A DNA stretch of 64,000 nucleotides from UBA11346 sp038060575 (lineage in GTDB: Bacteria; Planctomycetota; UBA11346): NCBI GenBank assembly GCA_964652775.1, contig CAZZAM010000002.1:189632-253631 (forward strand), written 5' to 3'. Under the pieces are notes generated by a model that ran no database searches, had not been told where the DNA came from, and saw nothing but the letters and a program-made list of their open reading frames with translations. Every line of letters starts with the position of its first letter. The first letter of the stretch is position 1. The position numbers were made by a program, and so were the translations under genes. Shown in pieces: positions 26,868-34,519 of this stretch.

Positions 26868-27191
26868 TCAGCGCAAGAAGCGCTCAAGCAGAACGTCGTT
26901 CAGCTGGCGGCGGCTATCGTAGACGGCGACGATCAGCACCGCGCTGGCCCTGATCTGATACAGGATGCGCCAGGGCTTCTCGAAGACCTCGCAGACACTG
27001 GAAATGCCGTGCCACTGGAGTTCAGGCACTACCCGGCTCCGCTCAGGCAGCGTCGCCAAAGTGCCAATACGGTGCCCAAGTCGCTCAAGGACCTTGTCGG
27101 CGTTGATGGCGCTGTCTCGGGCAATGTAGTCAGTGATGCCCAGGATGTCGTCCTTGGCACCGTCGCCGTACATGATCGTCCAGCGTTTCAC
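26868..27191 (-). CDS. RelE/ParE-family toxin
   Basis: 107 residues with the RelE/ParE fold pattern: an N-terminal strand and helix (WTIMYGDGAKDDILGITDYI), a second helix (INADKVLERLGHRIGTLATL), then strands ERSRVVPELQ, ISSVCEVFEKPWRILYQI and AVLIVAVYDSRRQLNDVLLERF. This is the usual length. Its ATG overlaps the antitoxin stop by four bases (ATGA), so expression is coupled. ParE-type toxins act on DNA gyrase and RelE-type on ribosomes; which applies is not decidable here. Lies within the putative tRNA-Gln island. Confidence 0.88.
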   Translation of the reverse strand: MKRWTIMYGDGAKDDILGITDYIARDSAINADKVLERLGHRIGTLATLPERSRVVPELQWHGISSVCEVFEKPWRILYQIRASAVLIVAVYDSRRQLNDVLLERFLR

Positions 27192-27472
27192 GCGCTGGCC
27201 TTCCGGCGGGCGACCAGCCGCTTACGGGCGGCAGCGAAGACCTCCTCATGGGTGTGAGTCCGACCCTTGCGGACATCTTCATCCGCCATCGCTACCAGCT
27301 TGAGCATGGCCATGGCCTGCTGGGTGCGCTCGTAGGACTCGGGGTCTTGGATGACCGCCGCAGTCGAGCCGTTCTGCGTGACGATCATTGGACCCCCGCC
27401 GTCGCGAACCTCGTCGATCACCTGGGCGAGGTGCGATTTGACATAGCTGACAGACTTGGCGCGGATGGACAT
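27188..27472 (-). CDS. Phd/YefM-family antitoxin
   Basis: 94 residues. The N-terminus (SVSYVKSHLAQVIDEVRDGGGPMIVTQNGSTAAVIQDPESYERTQ, read in pieces) is the Phd/YefM DNA-binding fold, with the family pattern of a short strand, helix, then an I-V-T-x-N-G turn. The C-terminal part (HTHEEVFAAARKRLVARRKASA) should wrap the toxin. ATG 27472 has GAGG six bases upstream. Antitoxins of this type repress their own operon, so an operator is expected in the bases just upstream. Confidence 0.9.
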   Translation of the reverse strand: MSIRAKSVSYVKSHLAQVIDEVRDGGGPMIVTQNGSTAAVIQDPESYERTQQAMAMLKLVAMADEDVRKGRTHTHEEVFAAARKRLVARRKASA

Positions 27473-27963
27473 TGCTTACCTCGGTTCTGAATATGGTACT
27501 AGATTCGGATCCGTTGCAATGAGCGCTACCCGGCTTGTCCTGGTCCATTCCCGATTGTCGCTTTTCCAGAGTCGCACGGTTTCCCGCTCGTGGTCATTGA
27601 GTGAATGCCGCTGACATGCTTGCCACGCAGCCGCCCCCTCTTTCAGTCCATTGTAACTACCTGTAACTCCGCAGCGTGCCGCGCCCCAATGTCCACATCT
27701 CACGCATCGCCTATACCAGAACGGGTCCTCTCCTTACCCCTGCGAATGCGCGTCAGCCTGTGGGTGGCGCTGGGCACCGCCATGGGATTGCCGATCGATG
27801 CGTTGGTCCAAAGCGTCAACGCAGAACCCATCGCCACGAAACGTTGGGAATGCTGGTGCGTTCTATTTTGAAGTGCAACACCGCGGCGCTGGTCCACGTC
27901 CGCTCAGCATGGGAAATGTCAATTGTCCATTGTGTCAATTTCCATTGTGTCAATTCGCCCACG
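27473..27963. other. 491-bp gap inside the island, no gene seen
   Basis: Holds the promoter side of the Phd/ParE operon and, near 27917-27956, a short repeated stretch built from TCCATTGTGTCAATT. Frames on both strands lack ribosome sites and family signatures. Confidence 0.4.
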
Positions 27964-28299
27964 TCAGACTGGTGTCAGAATGCCGCGCTTGATGAGTAGA
28001 TCTATGGCACGGTCAATGTCTTCCTGAGAGGTCGCCTGCAGGGCAAGCCCAGCAACAACTCCACTAGCGGTGACACCGTGTCGCTTGGCCGCGCTCGCTA
28101 ACGTCTTCCACACCCGCTCCGGTAGCTTGACTGATCGCGGTTGAAGAGGGCGTCCCTTCGTGCCCTTAACCGGGCGACCTGGACGGCGGATCACGGGTAG
28201 GTCTTCCCACTGCTTTTCTGGACCATGGCGCTTTTCCAAGCGGCGCACAAATGCCTGGTATTCGTCCTTGGTCATGTCTTGGATGTTTTTGTGGGTCAT
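27964..28299 (-). CDS. BrnA/ribbon-helix-helix-type antitoxin
   Basis: 111 residues. The first half is charged and contains EDLPVIRRPGRPVKGTKGR, a basic linker. The second half (SVKLPERVWKTLASAAKRHG, then VTASGVVAGLALQATSQEDI) reads as a ribbon-helix-helix or CopG-like DNA-binding motif. It starts 6 bp after the stop of a BrnT-like toxin gene, and toxin-before-antitoxin is the order found in brnTA modules. The RHH assignment is by eye; the pairing with a BrnT-like partner makes it likely. Second toxin-antitoxin module of the island. Confidence 0.7.
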   Translation of the reverse strand: MTHKNIQDMTKDEYQAFVRRLEKRHGPEKQWEDLPVIRRPGRPVKGTKGRPLQPRSVKLPERVWKTLASAAKRHGVTASGVVAGLALQATSQEDIDRAIDLLIKRGILTPV

Positions 28300-28305
28300 G
28301 GTAGT

Positions 28306-28596
28306 TCAGCGCAGTCCGCGCCGCTCGATGGGGAAACCAGTCATGGGAAGAACCGTCAGGGGCACAATGGCGCCGTCTTCAAGGACGGCATAGAGAAGGC
28401 GATACCACCGCCCGCGCACACGCCCTTCGGCAACCGTCACGGTGACGTCGTCTTTGTCTGGAGCGTGTCGCGTCGCTCGGTGAAAGACCTCTTCCCAGAG
28501 GGTTGAAGTCATGCCGTGTTCAGCGATATGCTCCAAATTACGACCTGGGCGATGATCCCAGAGGAAGTGCGTGGGCATCTGGCGAAACGGTAACAC
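28306..28596 (-). CDS. BrnT-like toxin
   Basis: 96 residues. The pattern FLWDHRPGRNLEHIAEHGM followed by WEEVFHRA and GRWYRLLYAVLEDGAIVPLTVLPMTGF fits BrnT, a RelE-like ribonuclease toxin, whose members begin with F-x-W-D, then a helix with N-x-x-K/E-H-G. The start is GTG 28596, supported by GGAG five bases upstream; ATG 28578 is the alternative. It overlaps no other gene and leads into the antitoxin gene 6 bp later. Confidence 0.7.
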   Translation of the reverse strand: MLPFRQMPTHFLWDHRPGRNLEHIAEHGMTSTLWEEVFHRATRHAPDKDDVTVTVAEGRVRGRWYRLLYAVLEDGAIVPLTVLPMTGFPIERRGLR

Positions 28597-29312
28597 CGTA
28601 TCTCCGAAAGTCGATGGGCAGTCCGACTGGTTTCTGGCTTGGCGGATATGGGGTCCAGTACGTCACCCGCCACGCGGCGGACATTTCGTGGCTTCCTACA
28701 GCTATCAGTTTTCAATCTGTCGATGGGGATTATCCGTTTTTGTCATGCTGCGAGTGATCGCACCACACGCTGATGCATGTCAAACAAAGTGCGTGTCCAT
28801 TGTCGCGTCTGTCCATTGTCGCGTCGTGTCTCCATTGTCGCGTCGTGTCCAATTCCTGCAATGCGTGTTCACCGCTCGTCCCCACATGCAGTATCCGGCA
28901 TATCCTTGTCGTATCCTCTGTGATTGGGAGGCGCCGAATGCAGCGCTCGCCGCCCAGCCTGTCTCTCGCACAACAGACTCAGCGTCCATTGTCCACTTCC
29001 ATTGTTTGAGCCGGTTTATCCCGGCGCTCGTGTGTCCATTGTCATCTGCAGATGTCAATAAGCGGGCGTCCTTTATTGCATTTATTTCGTGAAATGTCGA
29101 CCAAGCCCGTTATCTGCATGAGCGGTTCAACCACATACAGACTAGCGGCCGTTTATGGTTGATCTTCTCATAATGAATTTCGAGTTCGTTCTGCAAACCC
29201 GCGTTGGGGACAACACCCCATTGAGTTACCATTTCCCACGACGCAGCGTAGGCACTCGCATCGCGCCATGCCTACTACACCTACCGTTTCCTGAAACCAT
29301 CCCGGAGTCCTT
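28597..29312. other. 716-bp gap inside the island, AT-richer, repeat-bearing
   Basis: No convincing gene. The first 150 bp should hold the toxin-antitoxin promoter. From 28796 to 29042 the word TCCATTGT occurs six times on the plus strand. A promoter for the lipoprotein gene at 29313 is expected near the end. Small frames here lack ribosome sites. Confidence 0.4.
28796..29042 (+). repeat. Cluster of TCCATTGT words
   Basis: TCCATTGT begins at 28796, 28813, 28831, 28985, 28998 and 29035, the first three inside a short near-tandem GTCCATTGTCGCGTC array. Two more occur at 27926 and 27941. The spacing is irregular, so this is not a CRISPR array. It may be protein-binding sites or slippage debris. 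Confidence 0.6.
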
Positions 29313-30083
29313 ATGACCAAGTCCGCCTTATGTATCGCCACCACAATAACCGTTCTCGCCTTTTCCGCCTGCACTGACCATCGAAGAAGCAGTACCGTGA
29401 TGAGTGATGGTGATTCTGGGACCAGAACAGACCAGAACGAAACTTCCGCAATGGGGAGCCCTCGCGGATATGCAGGCGGACCCATTCATGGTAGAACTTC
29501 CAGCGAATCGATAAGCGTGGACAATCATGCCGAGGAACGAAGCGTGCAGCCACAGCATCCGACCGCCGCATGGCCATCGGGAGAAACCGTTCCTGGACAT
29601 GCGCTTGGGCAGACCAATGAAAATGAAGAGCCGGTGCCAAAAAAGAACAAGGATACCTATGAACTGCAGCAATCAGAACCAGAGACCGTAGCGCAAACCC
29701 ACAGTGATCAGACAAACACAACCACGAATCAACCTGCGTCCAATGATCTCGCTGCGACAACGGCATCTTTGCAGCAACTGAACAATGACACCGATCCGCC
29801 AATCACACCGACGCTCGCAAATCGCACGTTGTGGGTTGCAAACGATCACCCCCCCGTGGCTACACGTGGTGGTCTCACTGTGACCGTCTATCTCAAAAAG
29901 GACGACACCGCAAATTACTACATCATGGTCGAGTCAACGCATGGTGCTGTCGGTGCAAACCTCATCATCAACAACTCCGCATACGGAGCCATAACGCCCA
30001 GGTCCACCGCCTTCTTACAAAAGACCCCATGCCTGTCGGGGGCAGTAGCCCCGTCTCCTGAGGTCACGCTGCAGGGTTTCTAG
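29313..30083 (+). CDS. Putative lipoprotein of unknown function
   Basis: 256 residues with GGAG upstream of the ATG and an export signal (MTKSALCIATTITVLAFSAC; Cys20 as candidate lipidation site). Residues 21-160 are hydrophilic and low in complexity, rich in Ser, Thr, Asn, Gln and Glu, like a spacer that lifts a domain from the membrane. The last 95 residues (LTVTVYLKKDDTANYYIMVE, ANLIINNSAYGAI) look like a small beta domain. No family recognised. Its coding sequence is visibly less GC-rich than the neighbouring chromosome, fitting an acquired element. Confidence 0.65.
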   Translation: MTKSALCIATTITVLAFSACTDHRRSSTVMSDGDSGTRTDQNETSAMGSPRGYAGGPIHGRTSSESISVDNHAEERSVQPQHPTAAWPSGETVPGHALGQTNENEEPVPKKNKDTYELQQSEPETVAQTHSDQTNTTTNQPASNDLAATTASLQQLNNDTDPPITPTLANRTLWVANDHPPVATRGGLTVTVYLKKDDTANYYIMVESTHGAVGANLIINNSAYGAITPRSTAFLQKTPCLSGAVAPSPEVTLQGF

Positions 30084-30276
30084 TCTCGTTGTTTATCGAA
30101 GACCGCCTAATTCGCTTGCCATGTGTTTTGAATTTCCATCTCGCATTTGTACTGGATGCATCCGTGCTGGTTTGAGGCGCAGGGATTCGGTCCAGCCTCG
30201 GGTAAACCCGCGGCGTCGTTCGGCGCTGACGCCATGCCCATGGCGTCACGTCCGCTGCGCGGATGTCCTCACTCCC

Positions 30277-30589
30277 CTCGCGAGGCACCGCCGCGCCGGC
30301 GGTAGCGAGCCAACTGCTTGGCTCACGGCCGAGCGATCGACGGCCCTCCGTGGTCGGCGCAGGATTGGATCGCCTGCGCCCCAACCACGAAAAAACCGGC
30401 CGTTGCAGTCCGCCAATGTTAGAGCGCGAGCGGGATTCGAACCTCGCGAGGAACCGCCGCGCCGGCGGTAGCGAGCCAACTGCTTGGCTCGCGGCCGAGC
30501 GACCGACGGCCGTCCCTGGCCGGCGCAGGATTGGATCTCCTGCGCCCCAACCAATAAAAAACACGGCCGTCGTCGGCCGTGTTTTTTAT
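30277..30589. repeat. Two ~168-bp tandem units of nested hairpins beside tRNA-Gln
   Basis: Unit one (30277-about 30445) and unit two (from about 30446) are about 90 percent alike. Each contains GCGAGCCAACTGCTTGGCTC (9-bp stem, 4-base loop), a GGCGCAGGA/TCCTGCGCC stem, and an inverted piece of the tRNA 3' end (GCGCCCCAACC). Each unit is followed by a T-arm-like GGGATTCGAAC, the second one being the real tRNA. A degraded earlier piece starts near 30168. Confidence 0.75.
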
Positions 30590-30600
30590 TGGTTGGGGCG
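30543..30600 (-). terminator. Extended hairpin terminator overlapping the tRNA-Gln 3' end
   Basis: A 27-bp perfect inverted repeat (30543-30569 and 30574-30600, loop of four). Read on the minus strand after the tRNA, its core CACGGCCG/CGGCCGTG stem with A and T runs is a rho-independent terminator. The outer stem contains the tRNA 3' acceptor and CCA, so the primary transcript could pair its own tRNA 3' end with the terminator flank. Confidence 0.75.
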
Positions 30601-30663
30601 CAGGGATTCGAACCCCGATAGGCAGAGTCAGAGTCTGCAGTCCTACCGTTAGACGACGCCCCA
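30590..30663 (-). tRNA. tRNA-Gln, anticodon CTG
   Basis: On the minus strand: acceptor stem TGGGGCG paired with CGCCCCA, the U1-A72 start usual for bacterial tRNA-Gln, a D-arm with GGTAGGAC, an anticodon stem GCAGA/TCTGC around loop CTCTGAC (anticodon CTG), and T-loop TTCGAAT. Discriminator A and CCA are encoded. Length is 74. It decodes CAG. The gene is the apparent integration target of the island at 26.2-30.6 kb. Confidence 0.95.
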
Positions 30664-30703
30664 GTCGTTCGGGAGGGCGGAGGTTAGCCCAGCATCGCCA
30701 GGG

Positions 30704-31573
30704 TCAAGGCACGCCGGCGCGGCTTGACCAGAGGCGTTCCGCGACGGCGTCGTTGGCGCGGCGGGCGAGTTCGAGGCGGCGGCGGGCGATTTGACGCGAG
30801 TGTTTGAGTGCCCAGGAGCGCTCGTAGAGGCGAGCTGCGTCAAGCTGACGACCTGCTTCGTCGGCGAGGTCGCCAAGACGAGCGAGTTGCTGTGGGTCGG
30901 GGTCACCCAATGCGGCCGCTCGGCGCAAACAAAATTCTTCACGTGGCTTGTCGCCGGCCCAACGCGCCAAGTGAGCACGCAACAGTAGACCGGGTAAAAA
31001 TTCTGGCTCGCGCCGCAAGCCCTCGTCCATGAGGTCAATGGCGCGGTTCATGTCTTGTTGACGCGCAGCCACCCAGGATCGCCCGTAGGGGCCCCATGCG
31101 TTGGTTGGCGCCATGCGATCGATGTCGGCAAAGGTTGCGTCAGCTTCGACGAAGCGATGGACCTCCATGCACGCGGTGGCCAACAGTACGCGTGGCTCAG
31201 TCCAACCGGGGTCGGCGAGCACCGCTCGGCGTGACCACTCGACCATCGTTGGCCAGTCTTCGTCTTGTTGCGCAAGCTTCGCTCGCAGCAACGGGATCAA
31301 CGGATGCGCTGCGCCGTCAGTGATCAATGCGTCAATTGCCGTTCGTGCCTGATCAAACAGGCCGTCGTCAAACAACTGACGGGCGTTATCGATCCGTGGC
31401 AAAAACGGATCTTCAGCACGAACTGGCGGCGCAGCAAAAATCCCAGCGCCACGTTGATTGCCGGCACAGCCAAACAGCATCAAAGTAAGAAGGATGAAGG
31501 CAGATTGAAGAAAACGCGCCCATACACCTGTTTTCGGCACTCTGTCTTCTGACTTCTGCCTTCTGCCTTTCAT
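30704..31573 (-). CDS. TPR-repeat lipoprotein
   Basis: 289 residues from ATG 31573, which overlaps the pabB stop as ATGA. A basic stretch and hydrophobic helix end in LMLFGC (Cys36), a good lipobox. The remainder is a series of helical pairs with TPR spacing (LFDDGLFDQARTAIDALI, DWPTMVEWSRRAVLADPGW, VEADATFADIDRMAPTN, MNRAIDLMDEGLRREPEFL, GRQLDAARLYERSWAL). It is probably a periplasmic or outer-membrane scaffold. The first 37 codons are encoded by a purine/pyrimidine palindromic repeat shared with the unrelated 40518 gene, so the exact start could be later. Confidence 0.8.
   Translation of the reverse strand: MKGRRQKSEDRVPKTGVWARFLQSAFILLTLMLFGCAGNQRGAGIFAAPPVRAEDPFLPRIDNARQLFDDGLFDQARTAIDALITDGAAHPLIPLLRAKLAQQDEDWPTMVEWSRRAVLADPGWTEPRVLLATACMEVHRFVEADATFADIDRMAPTNAWGPYGRSWVAARQQDMNRAIDLMDEGLRREPEFLPGLLLRAHLARWAGDKPREEFCLRRAAALGDPDPQQLARLGDLADEAGRQLDAARLYERSWALKHSRQIARRRLELARRANDAVAERLWSSRAGVP
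31483..31573 (-). repeat. Purine/pyrimidine palindromic repeat (family B) at a gene start
   Basis: Read on the minus strand: ATGAAAGGCAGAAGGCAGAA, about 35 other bases, then TTTTCTTCAATCTGCCTTC and CCTTCTTAC. The arms pair imperfectly. The left arm encodes the charged n-region and the right arm the hydrophobic core of the TPR lipoprotein signal peptide. The same layout occurs at 40518. Confidence 0.8.
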
Positions 31574-32691
31574 ACCTCCGCCCCAATCACGTCGGCAATG
31601 CCCCGTGCCTTCGCTTGTGCTTCGCGCCATTCCGCCTCCGGATCGCTGTCGGCAACAATGCCGCCACCGGCGCGCAGAACCAGCGACGTTCCGCTGATTT
31701 CGACCGTGCGGATCGCCACCGCTAACTCGCACTGCGACCCGTGGATCAGGCCATAGGCACCACACCAGACGCCACGATCGCCACCTTCTAACCGGGCAAT
31801 GTGCTGCATCGCCGCGCGCTTTGGTGCTCCGGTGATCGACCCAGCGGGATACGCCGCAGCCAGCGCGTCGATCGGACCAAGGCCCGGCCGCAGCTGCGCT
31901 TCAACTGTTGCTACGCGGTGGTGCAAACGCGGCAGGTCAATCACCGAGCCGGGATCGACAACCCGCACGCCGCCCGGAACCGCAACTCGGCCAAGGTCAT
32001 GACGCATGAGGTCAACGATCATTGCTAGTTCAGCGCGCTCCTTCGCGTTCGCATCCAGTTCAGCGCGCACCGCAGGCTCGTGGCCGGGAATGCGCTGACG
32101 CGTGCCCTTGATCGGCTTACTGCGCACGACGCCATCGGTGATATCGAGAAATAATTCCGGGCTGTTGCCAACCACGGCCGGGCCGTCGCCACCACGAAAG
32201 AGTCCCACATACTGCGCCGGGTCGCGCGTCAGCAACGCCGCGTGAAGCGCGGCATCCGGAAACAACGATGGCGCCAGTGTGATGTCCCAGCGACAGGCGA
32301 TGTTGAGTTCATACACCAAGCCTTCTGCGATCGCGGCCTGCGCCTGACGCACGCGCGCCGCGTGTTCTGCGCCTGACCAAGCGGCACGAACGGAAACGGC
32401 CTGGGGCGTTGTGAGCGCGGTGGGATTGCCGCTGGTCTGGAAGTTCCGAGGTCCGGGGGTCCGGAAGTCGTGATGGGATCCGGCTGCCACATCCCACGCA
32501 CGACCGGGGACCGCAGGGAAACCGTACGGCAAACATACTAATAGTGGGCGATCGCCGCGCAGTTCATCCCACGAGCGCACGCTGCGTACCGGTGCATTCC
32601 ACGCGAGCAGTTCGCCGCCGGGCCAGCGAAAACCCGCTAACGATGGGCGATCAGCGACGCGAGCGAGCAGGTCGAGGTACGCCGCCATCAC
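31570..32691 (-). CDS. pabB: Aminodeoxychorismate synthase component I
   Basis: A 373-residue chorismate-binding enzyme. Motifs in order: NSPELFL, SKPIKGTRQR, ERAELAMIVDLMRHDLGRV, AAYPAGSITGAPKR, GAYGLI and AGGGIVADSDPEAEWREAQAK. With an amidotransferase it converts chorismate to aminodeoxychorismate for folate. It is shorter than TrpE and lacks the full N-terminal domain, so PabB is preferred; a TrpE-like role is the alternative. Residues about 73-90 (HHDFRTPGPRNFQTSG) are encoded by a short repetitive stretch (32434-32470) that looks inserted. It starts 5 bp after nadC and its stop overlaps the TPR gene start. Confidence 0.88.
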   Translation of the reverse strand: MMAAYLDLLARVADRPSLAGFRWPGGELLAWNAPVRSVRSWDELRGDRPLLVCLPYGFPAVPGRAWDVAAGSHHDFRTPGPRNFQTSGNPTALTTPQAVSVRAAWSGAEHAARVRQAQAAIAEGLVYELNIACRWDITLAPSLFPDAALHAALLTRDPAQYVGLFRGGDGPAVVGNSPELFLDITDGVVRSKPIKGTRQRIPGHEPAVRAELDANAKERAELAMIVDLMRHDLGRVAVPGGVRVVDPGSVIDLPRLHHRVATVEAQLRPGLGPIDALAAAYPAGSITGAPKRAAMQHIARLEGGDRGVWCGAYGLIHGSQCELAVAIRTVEISGTSLVLRAGGGIVADSDPEAEWREAQAKARGIADVIGAEV

Positions 32692-32696
32692 GGCTT

Positions 32697-33605
32697 TCAG
32701 TGACCCGAGACCGGTTCGCAGCGCATCGATAAATCCAGCGCTGGCACCGAATGGGTCAGCGCGCCGACCGAAATGCGATCGACGCCGGTTTCGGCAAACG
32801 AGCGCACGGTGTGCAGATTGATGCCGCCCGAGGCTTCCAACAACACTCTGCGTCCCGGCTGTTTCTTGAGCGCTTTGTCGCGCCGTGTGACTGCAGCGCG
32901 GATGTCATCCGGCCACATGTTGTCGAGCAGCACGATGTTTGCTCCGGCGACAATCACTGGCTCCAGATCATCGAGCGATTCGATTTCGACTTCGATCATC
33001 ACCGCAGGGCCGATTGACGCGCGCGCACGGCGCACCGCTTCGGCGGGGCTGCTGCATTTTGTGTCGGCGTCCATCAGCGCGATGTGGTTTTCTTTGATCA
33101 GCACGGCGTCGTAGAGACCCAGTCGGTGATTGACGCCACCACCCATCACGACCGCGTGCTTTTCTAAGATGCGCAGACCCGGTGTCGTCTTGCGCGTGTC
33201 GAGGATGCTCGCGCGGGTACCCGCGATCGCATCGACGTAGCGCCGCGTCAGCGTGGCCGTGCCCGAGAGACGCTGCGCCAGATTGAGCGCGGTGCGCTCA
33301 CCGACCAGCAGCGTGCGCGCTGGACCACTAAAGCGCAGCACGACTTCGCCGGTGCGAACGGCGGTGCCGTCGGGCACTTCGAAGTGAATGCCAACACCGC
33401 CGCCCAAAATGGCGAAGACGCGACGGAACGCGGGCAGGCCGCAAACCACGCCGCTCTGCTTAGCGCGGATCAATCCTTCAAGCCGCGCGGTCGGCGGCAC
33501 CAGCGCGTCGCAGGTCAGATCGCTGCCGCCGCGCAAGTCTTCACGCAGGGCGGCGGCAATCACTGCCGTGCAGTCAACGTGATCGTACACCGCGTGGTCG
33601 GCCAT
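32697..33605 (-). CDS. nadC: Nicotinate-nucleotide pyrophosphorylase (carboxylating)
   Basis: A 302-residue quinolinate phosphoribosyltransferase, which joins quinolinate and PRPP to give nicotinate mononucleotide in de novo NAD synthesis. Clear family motifs: AALREDLRGGSDLTCDAL, ERTALNLAQRLSGTATLT, LDTRKTTPGLR, VNHRLGLYDAVLIKENH, MIEVEIESLDD and LLEASGGINL followed by TGVDRISVGALTHSV. Length is typical. Cytoplasmic. It leads a tight minus-strand run nadC-pabB-TPR lipoprotein. Confidence 0.96.
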   Translation of the reverse strand: MADHAVYDHVDCTAVIAAALREDLRGGSDLTCDALVPPTARLEGLIRAKQSGVVCGLPAFRRVFAILGGGVGIHFEVPDGTAVRTGEVVLRFSGPARTLLVGERTALNLAQRLSGTATLTRRYVDAIAGTRASILDTRKTTPGLRILEKHAVVMGGGVNHRLGLYDAVLIKENHIALMDADTKCSSPAEAVRRARASIGPAVMIEVEIESLDDLEPVIVAGANIVLLDNMWPDDIRAAVTRRDKALKKQPGRRVLLEASGGINLHTVRSFAETGVDRISVGALTHSVPALDLSMRCEPVSGH

Positions 33606-33650
33606 GGCGAAACGCTATTCCAGTCCCCCGCCGTGCCAGAGGATGTCGGC

Positions 33651-34328
33651 GTGCTGACAAGCGAGACATCTCAACCACGCGGGCCGGGGCCGCTGGCAGC
33701 GTTGGTGGTGCTCATCGCGGCTGTGGGAGGCATGCTTGGCGTGTCGCTACTCCTCAAACACCCGTCGCACCCCGTCCTCGCCGTTCTGCTGCCTCAGCTC
33801 ACGTTGGTGTTGGTCGTGATCGCCGCCGTGTTCATTGGACGCTGGCAACCAGCGGCCTGTGGGATGCGTCGGCCGCAGCTGCGCTATCTGCTCATCGGAT
33901 TTCTCATGATGCCGTTGGTCATCGGCGTCGCCATTGGCCTACAACAGCTTGTCTTCCTGATGCTGGGCCCAGTACCGGACGCGCTGAAGCAGGGCGATCA
34001 GAAGCTGCTCGCACTCTATGCGATGGGCGGTTGGTCGGCGATGCTGTTACTGACCTGTGTGCTGCCTGGCATCGTCGAAGAGCTCTTGATGCGCGGCGTC
34101 GTCCTGAGCGGCCTGCGCCGCGCCTGTCCGCCGTGGGCTGCGGTGCTGGTGACCTCGCTCCTGTTTGCGGCCATGCACGGCTCGCCGTGGCGGTTCGCGC
34201 CACAATTCACGCTTGGTCTTGCGGTTGGCTGGTTAGCCGTCCGCTCGGGTTCATGTTGGCCCGGTGCGCTCACGCATGCGACCTACAATGCAGTTGCGGT
34301 GGTGCTGCTCGTCGTTCACCCACAGTAA
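33651..34328 (+). CDS. CPBP-family intramembrane metalloprotease
   Basis: 225 residues from GTG 33651, chosen because AGAGGAT lies six bases upstream; the frame is open further up but runs antisense through nadC. Six or so hydrophobic helices. The CPBP/Abi catalytic pattern is complete: EELLMR (Glu143-Glu144 and Arg148), AAMHG (His176), and THATYNA (His209, Asn213). Bacterial members process membrane-anchored substrates or act in bacteriocin self-immunity; none is indicated here. It diverges from nadC by 45 bp. Confidence 0.88.
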   Translation: MLTSETSQPRGPGPLAALVVLIAAVGGMLGVSLLLKHPSHPVLAVLLPQLTLVLVVIAAVFIGRWQPAACGMRRPQLRYLLIGFLMMPLVIGVAIGLQQLVFLMLGPVPDALKQGDQKLLALYAMGGWSAMLLLTCVLPGIVEELLMRGVVLSGLRRACPPWAAVLVTSLLFAAMHGSPWRFAPQFTLGLAVGWLAVRSGSCWPGALTHATYNAVAVVLLVVHPQ

Positions 34329-34361
34329 CCAACCTCGCCTTTTTTCCGTGAGTTGACCCTT

Positions 34362-34391
34362 TCGGCCGAGTGCAACTCGGCGATCCCAGGT
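34362..34391. repeat. Palindromic repeat family C, single copy
   Basis: GCCGAGTGCAACTCGGCGAT followed by CCCAGG. It lies in the rpsD leader region. Three related copies occur between recQ and the Rsm22-like gene (37230-37330). Confidence 0.75.
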
Positions 34392-34519
34392 ACGCGCTTG
34401 CTCGCCCAAACACCCTCGACATGCTGCCGCGCCCCCAGCTTTAGCCTGGAAGGCCAGACGTCCTGGCCTTATCTGGCAAGCAGCACCGCTCTCATCTGCA
34501 GAGCTTCTCCTGGAGTCGT

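Noticed and set aside
26211..30589. Integrase or transposase gene in the island
   Set aside because: All frames were considered; none shows the Arg-His-Arg-Tyr pattern of tyrosine recombinases or a DDE pattern.
30277..30612. Possible CRISPR array
   Set aside because: Only two units of about 168 bp, with no short regular repeats or spacers of even length, and no cas genes.
30064..30652. Overlapping frames on both strands beside tRNA-Gln
   Set aside because: They translate tRNA and hairpin-repeat DNA (WLGRR, GWGAG pieces) and have no conserved protein features.
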